This document shows, piece by piece, positions 7,204 through 7,986 of a stretch of 7,986 bases of DNA (position 1 is the stretch's first letter; each line of letters begins with the position of its first letter). The stretch spans positions 1-7,986 of the forward strand of contig USAV01000083.1 in NCBI GenBank assembly GCA_900552715.1, in the 5' to 3' direction. Source of the DNA: an uncultured Veillonella sp. GTDB taxonomy: Bacteria > Bacillota > Negativicutes > Veillonellales > Veillonellaceae. The position numbers and the translations under genes were made by a program. A model generated the notes under the pieces. The model did no database searches. It was not told the origin of the DNA and saw only the letters and a program-made list of their open reading frames with translations.

Positions 7204-7651
7204 TTTTTTGTTCTATTAATAAATCAATATCATCTTCTGTATACACTTCAATATTATTCTTTAATAGAGCCTCTACAGTGCATCCATGACCATCCCGTAG
7301 GGTTTTACTAAAGGTACCATCATAAATGCGCTTATAGCCGCAACTAGGGCTTTTTGCTTTCATTAGAGCCCGATTACACTCATTTTGAAAAGCTATATCT
7401 AATGTATTCTGAGCGCCTATAAGGAATTCTTTAGTTACATCAGTCCCATTAGCTGTACATATACGTTCTCCTTGTCGTTCTGCAGGATCACGCGGTGTAC
7501 TAAGTCCACCTAATACTTCTGGACATACAGGTACTAAATCAAACATTTCTTTTAACAATGGTAATTTCGCTATATAATTATCTTTTCCATCATAACGACA
7601 TGATACGCCACATAGACATTCACTAATTAGCAATTTAGGTTTCGTATTCAT
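7196..7651 (-). CDS. DUF523 family protein (YbbK-like), function unknown
   Basis: This 151-residue cytoplasmic protein matches the DUF523 family from end to end, but no biochemical role is established for the family. It opens with LISECLCGVSCRYDG (8-22), then VPVCPEVLGGLSTPRDPAE (40-58), and later AKSPSCGYKRIYDG (99-112). The recurring conserved cysteines (Cys12, Cys18, Cys43, Cys104) beside Asp and Glu suggest metal or Fe-S binding; that is inference. No signal peptide or membrane segment is seen. The ATG at 7651 fits the family start, because the conserved block begins at residue 7, but no Shine-Dalgarno sequence is visible in the AT-only stretch before it. It lies after the tRNA terminator on the same strand and converges with the transferase gene. 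The last five codons are part of the shared terminator. Confidence 0.9.
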   Translation of the reverse strand: MNTKPKLLISECLCGVSCRYDGKDNYIAKLPLLKEMFDLVPVCPEVLGGLSTPRDPAERQGERICTANGTDVTKEFLIGAQNTLDIAFQNECNRALMKAKSPSCGYKRIYDGTFSKTLRDGHGCTVEALLKNNIEVYTEDDIDLLIEQKKR

Positions 7652-7697
7652 AGTATTATTTAATATGTAGTATTAAAACTTAATTTACATAAGAAAA

Positions 7698-7719
7698 AAG
7701 ACTAACCGAAGTTAGTCTT
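7698..7719 (-). terminator. Rho-independent terminator of the tRNA cluster
   Basis: On the minus strand AAGACTAAC pairs perfectly with GTTAGTCTT around a TTCG tetraloop (9 bp stem, left arm 7711-7719, right arm 7698-7706). A T-rich tail TTTTCTTA follows. It starts 3 nt after the CCA end of tRNA-Leu, so it should stop the tRNA transcript before the DUF523 gene. Confidence 0.9.
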
Positions 7720-7722
7720 AAT

Positions 7723-7811
7723 TGGTGCCGAGGACCGGAATCGAACCGGTACGGTTGTTTCCAACCGACGGATTTTAAGTCCGTTGCGTCTGCCTGTTCC
7801 GCCACCCCGGC
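7723..7811 (-). tRNA. tRNA-Leu (anticodon UAA), with encoded CCA
   Basis: The minus strand folds as a class II tRNA. The acceptor GCCGGGG pairs with CCTCGGC (one G-U pair), the discriminator is A and the CCA end is encoded at 7723-7725. The anticodon stem is ACGGA/TCCGT with loop CTTAAAA, giving anticodon UAA, which reads UUA, a common leucine codon in such an AT-rich genome. A long variable arm GGTTG-GAAA-CAACC and a T-loop GTTCGATTC confirm the leucine class. It is the last gene of the three-tRNA transcript. Confidence 0.97.
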
Positions 7812-7825
7812 ATGGGTAACGTTTG

Positions 7826-7900
<75 letters not shown>

Positions 7901-7909
7901 ATATAAAGT

Positions 7910-7984
7910 TGGAGCGGGAAACGAGATTCGAACTCGCGACCCCCGCCTTGGCAAGGCGGTGCTCTACCGCTGAGCTATTCCCGC
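7910..7984 (-). tRNA. tRNA-Gly (anticodon GCC), with encoded CCA
   Basis: The acceptor GCGGGAA pairs with TTCCCGC, with discriminator U and an encoded CCA at 7910-7912. The anticodon stem CGCCT/AGGCG holds loop TGCCA as an extended TTGCCAA loop, giving GCC, which reads GGC and GGU. D-arm GCTC/GAGC and T-arm CGAG-TTCGAAT-CTCG are intact. It is complete within the window; further tRNAs and the promoter of the cluster probably lie beyond the right edge. Confidence 0.97.
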
Positions 7985-7986
7985 AT

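Overview
This is an AT-rich window of ordinary-looking bacterial chromosome. Its content points to a low-GC Firmicute, most likely a diderm of the class Negativicutes and plausibly Veillonella. The evidence is the scpA-scpB-rluB and cmk-plsC-ispH gene order typical of Clostridia and Negativicutes, combined with an outer-membrane/lipid-modifying phosphoethanolamine-transferase-type enzyme that fits a cell with lipopolysaccharide. The genus is an inference from gene content and style and was not tested by a search.

Positions 1-5074, all on the minus strand, form one compact seven-gene housekeeping operon. In transcription order it is scpA, scpB, rluB, a BaiN/HI0933-type flavoprotein, cmk, plsC and ispH, with ispH running off the left edge. 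The junctions are +12, +1, -4, +8, +1 and -10 nt, so the whole set looks translationally coupled. It joins chromosome segregation (ScpAB, partners of SMC), 23S rRNA pseudouridylation (RluB), pyrimidine nucleotide supply (Cmk), phospholipid synthesis (PlsC) and isoprenoid synthesis (IspH). A good sigma-70-like promoter (TTGAAA, 18 nt, TATAAT) lies just upstream of scpA.

Positions 5075-5240 are a very AT-rich divergent intergenic region. To its right, on the plus strand, lies one monocistronic gene (5241-7073) for a polytopic membrane protein with a C-terminal sulfatase-fold domain. It resembles the EptA/CptA family that puts phosphoethanolamine on lipid A or LPS core. It converges on a minus-strand DUF523 gene (7196-7651), and the two share a bidirectional terminator hairpin that includes the DUF523 stop codon.

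The right end (7723-7984) is a minus-strand tRNA cluster, tRNA-Gly(GCC), tRNA-Cys(GCA), tRNA-Leu(UAA), all with encoded CCA. It ends in a UUCG-tetraloop terminator just before the DUF523 gene.

I found no mobile element, CRISPR array, phage gene, toxin-antitoxin pair or defence system. Nothing here looks like an undescribed system. The items most worth a second look are the disulfide-free EptA-like enzyme, the possible IspH-S1 fusion beyond the left edge, and the DUF523 gene that lacks a visible ribosome binding site.
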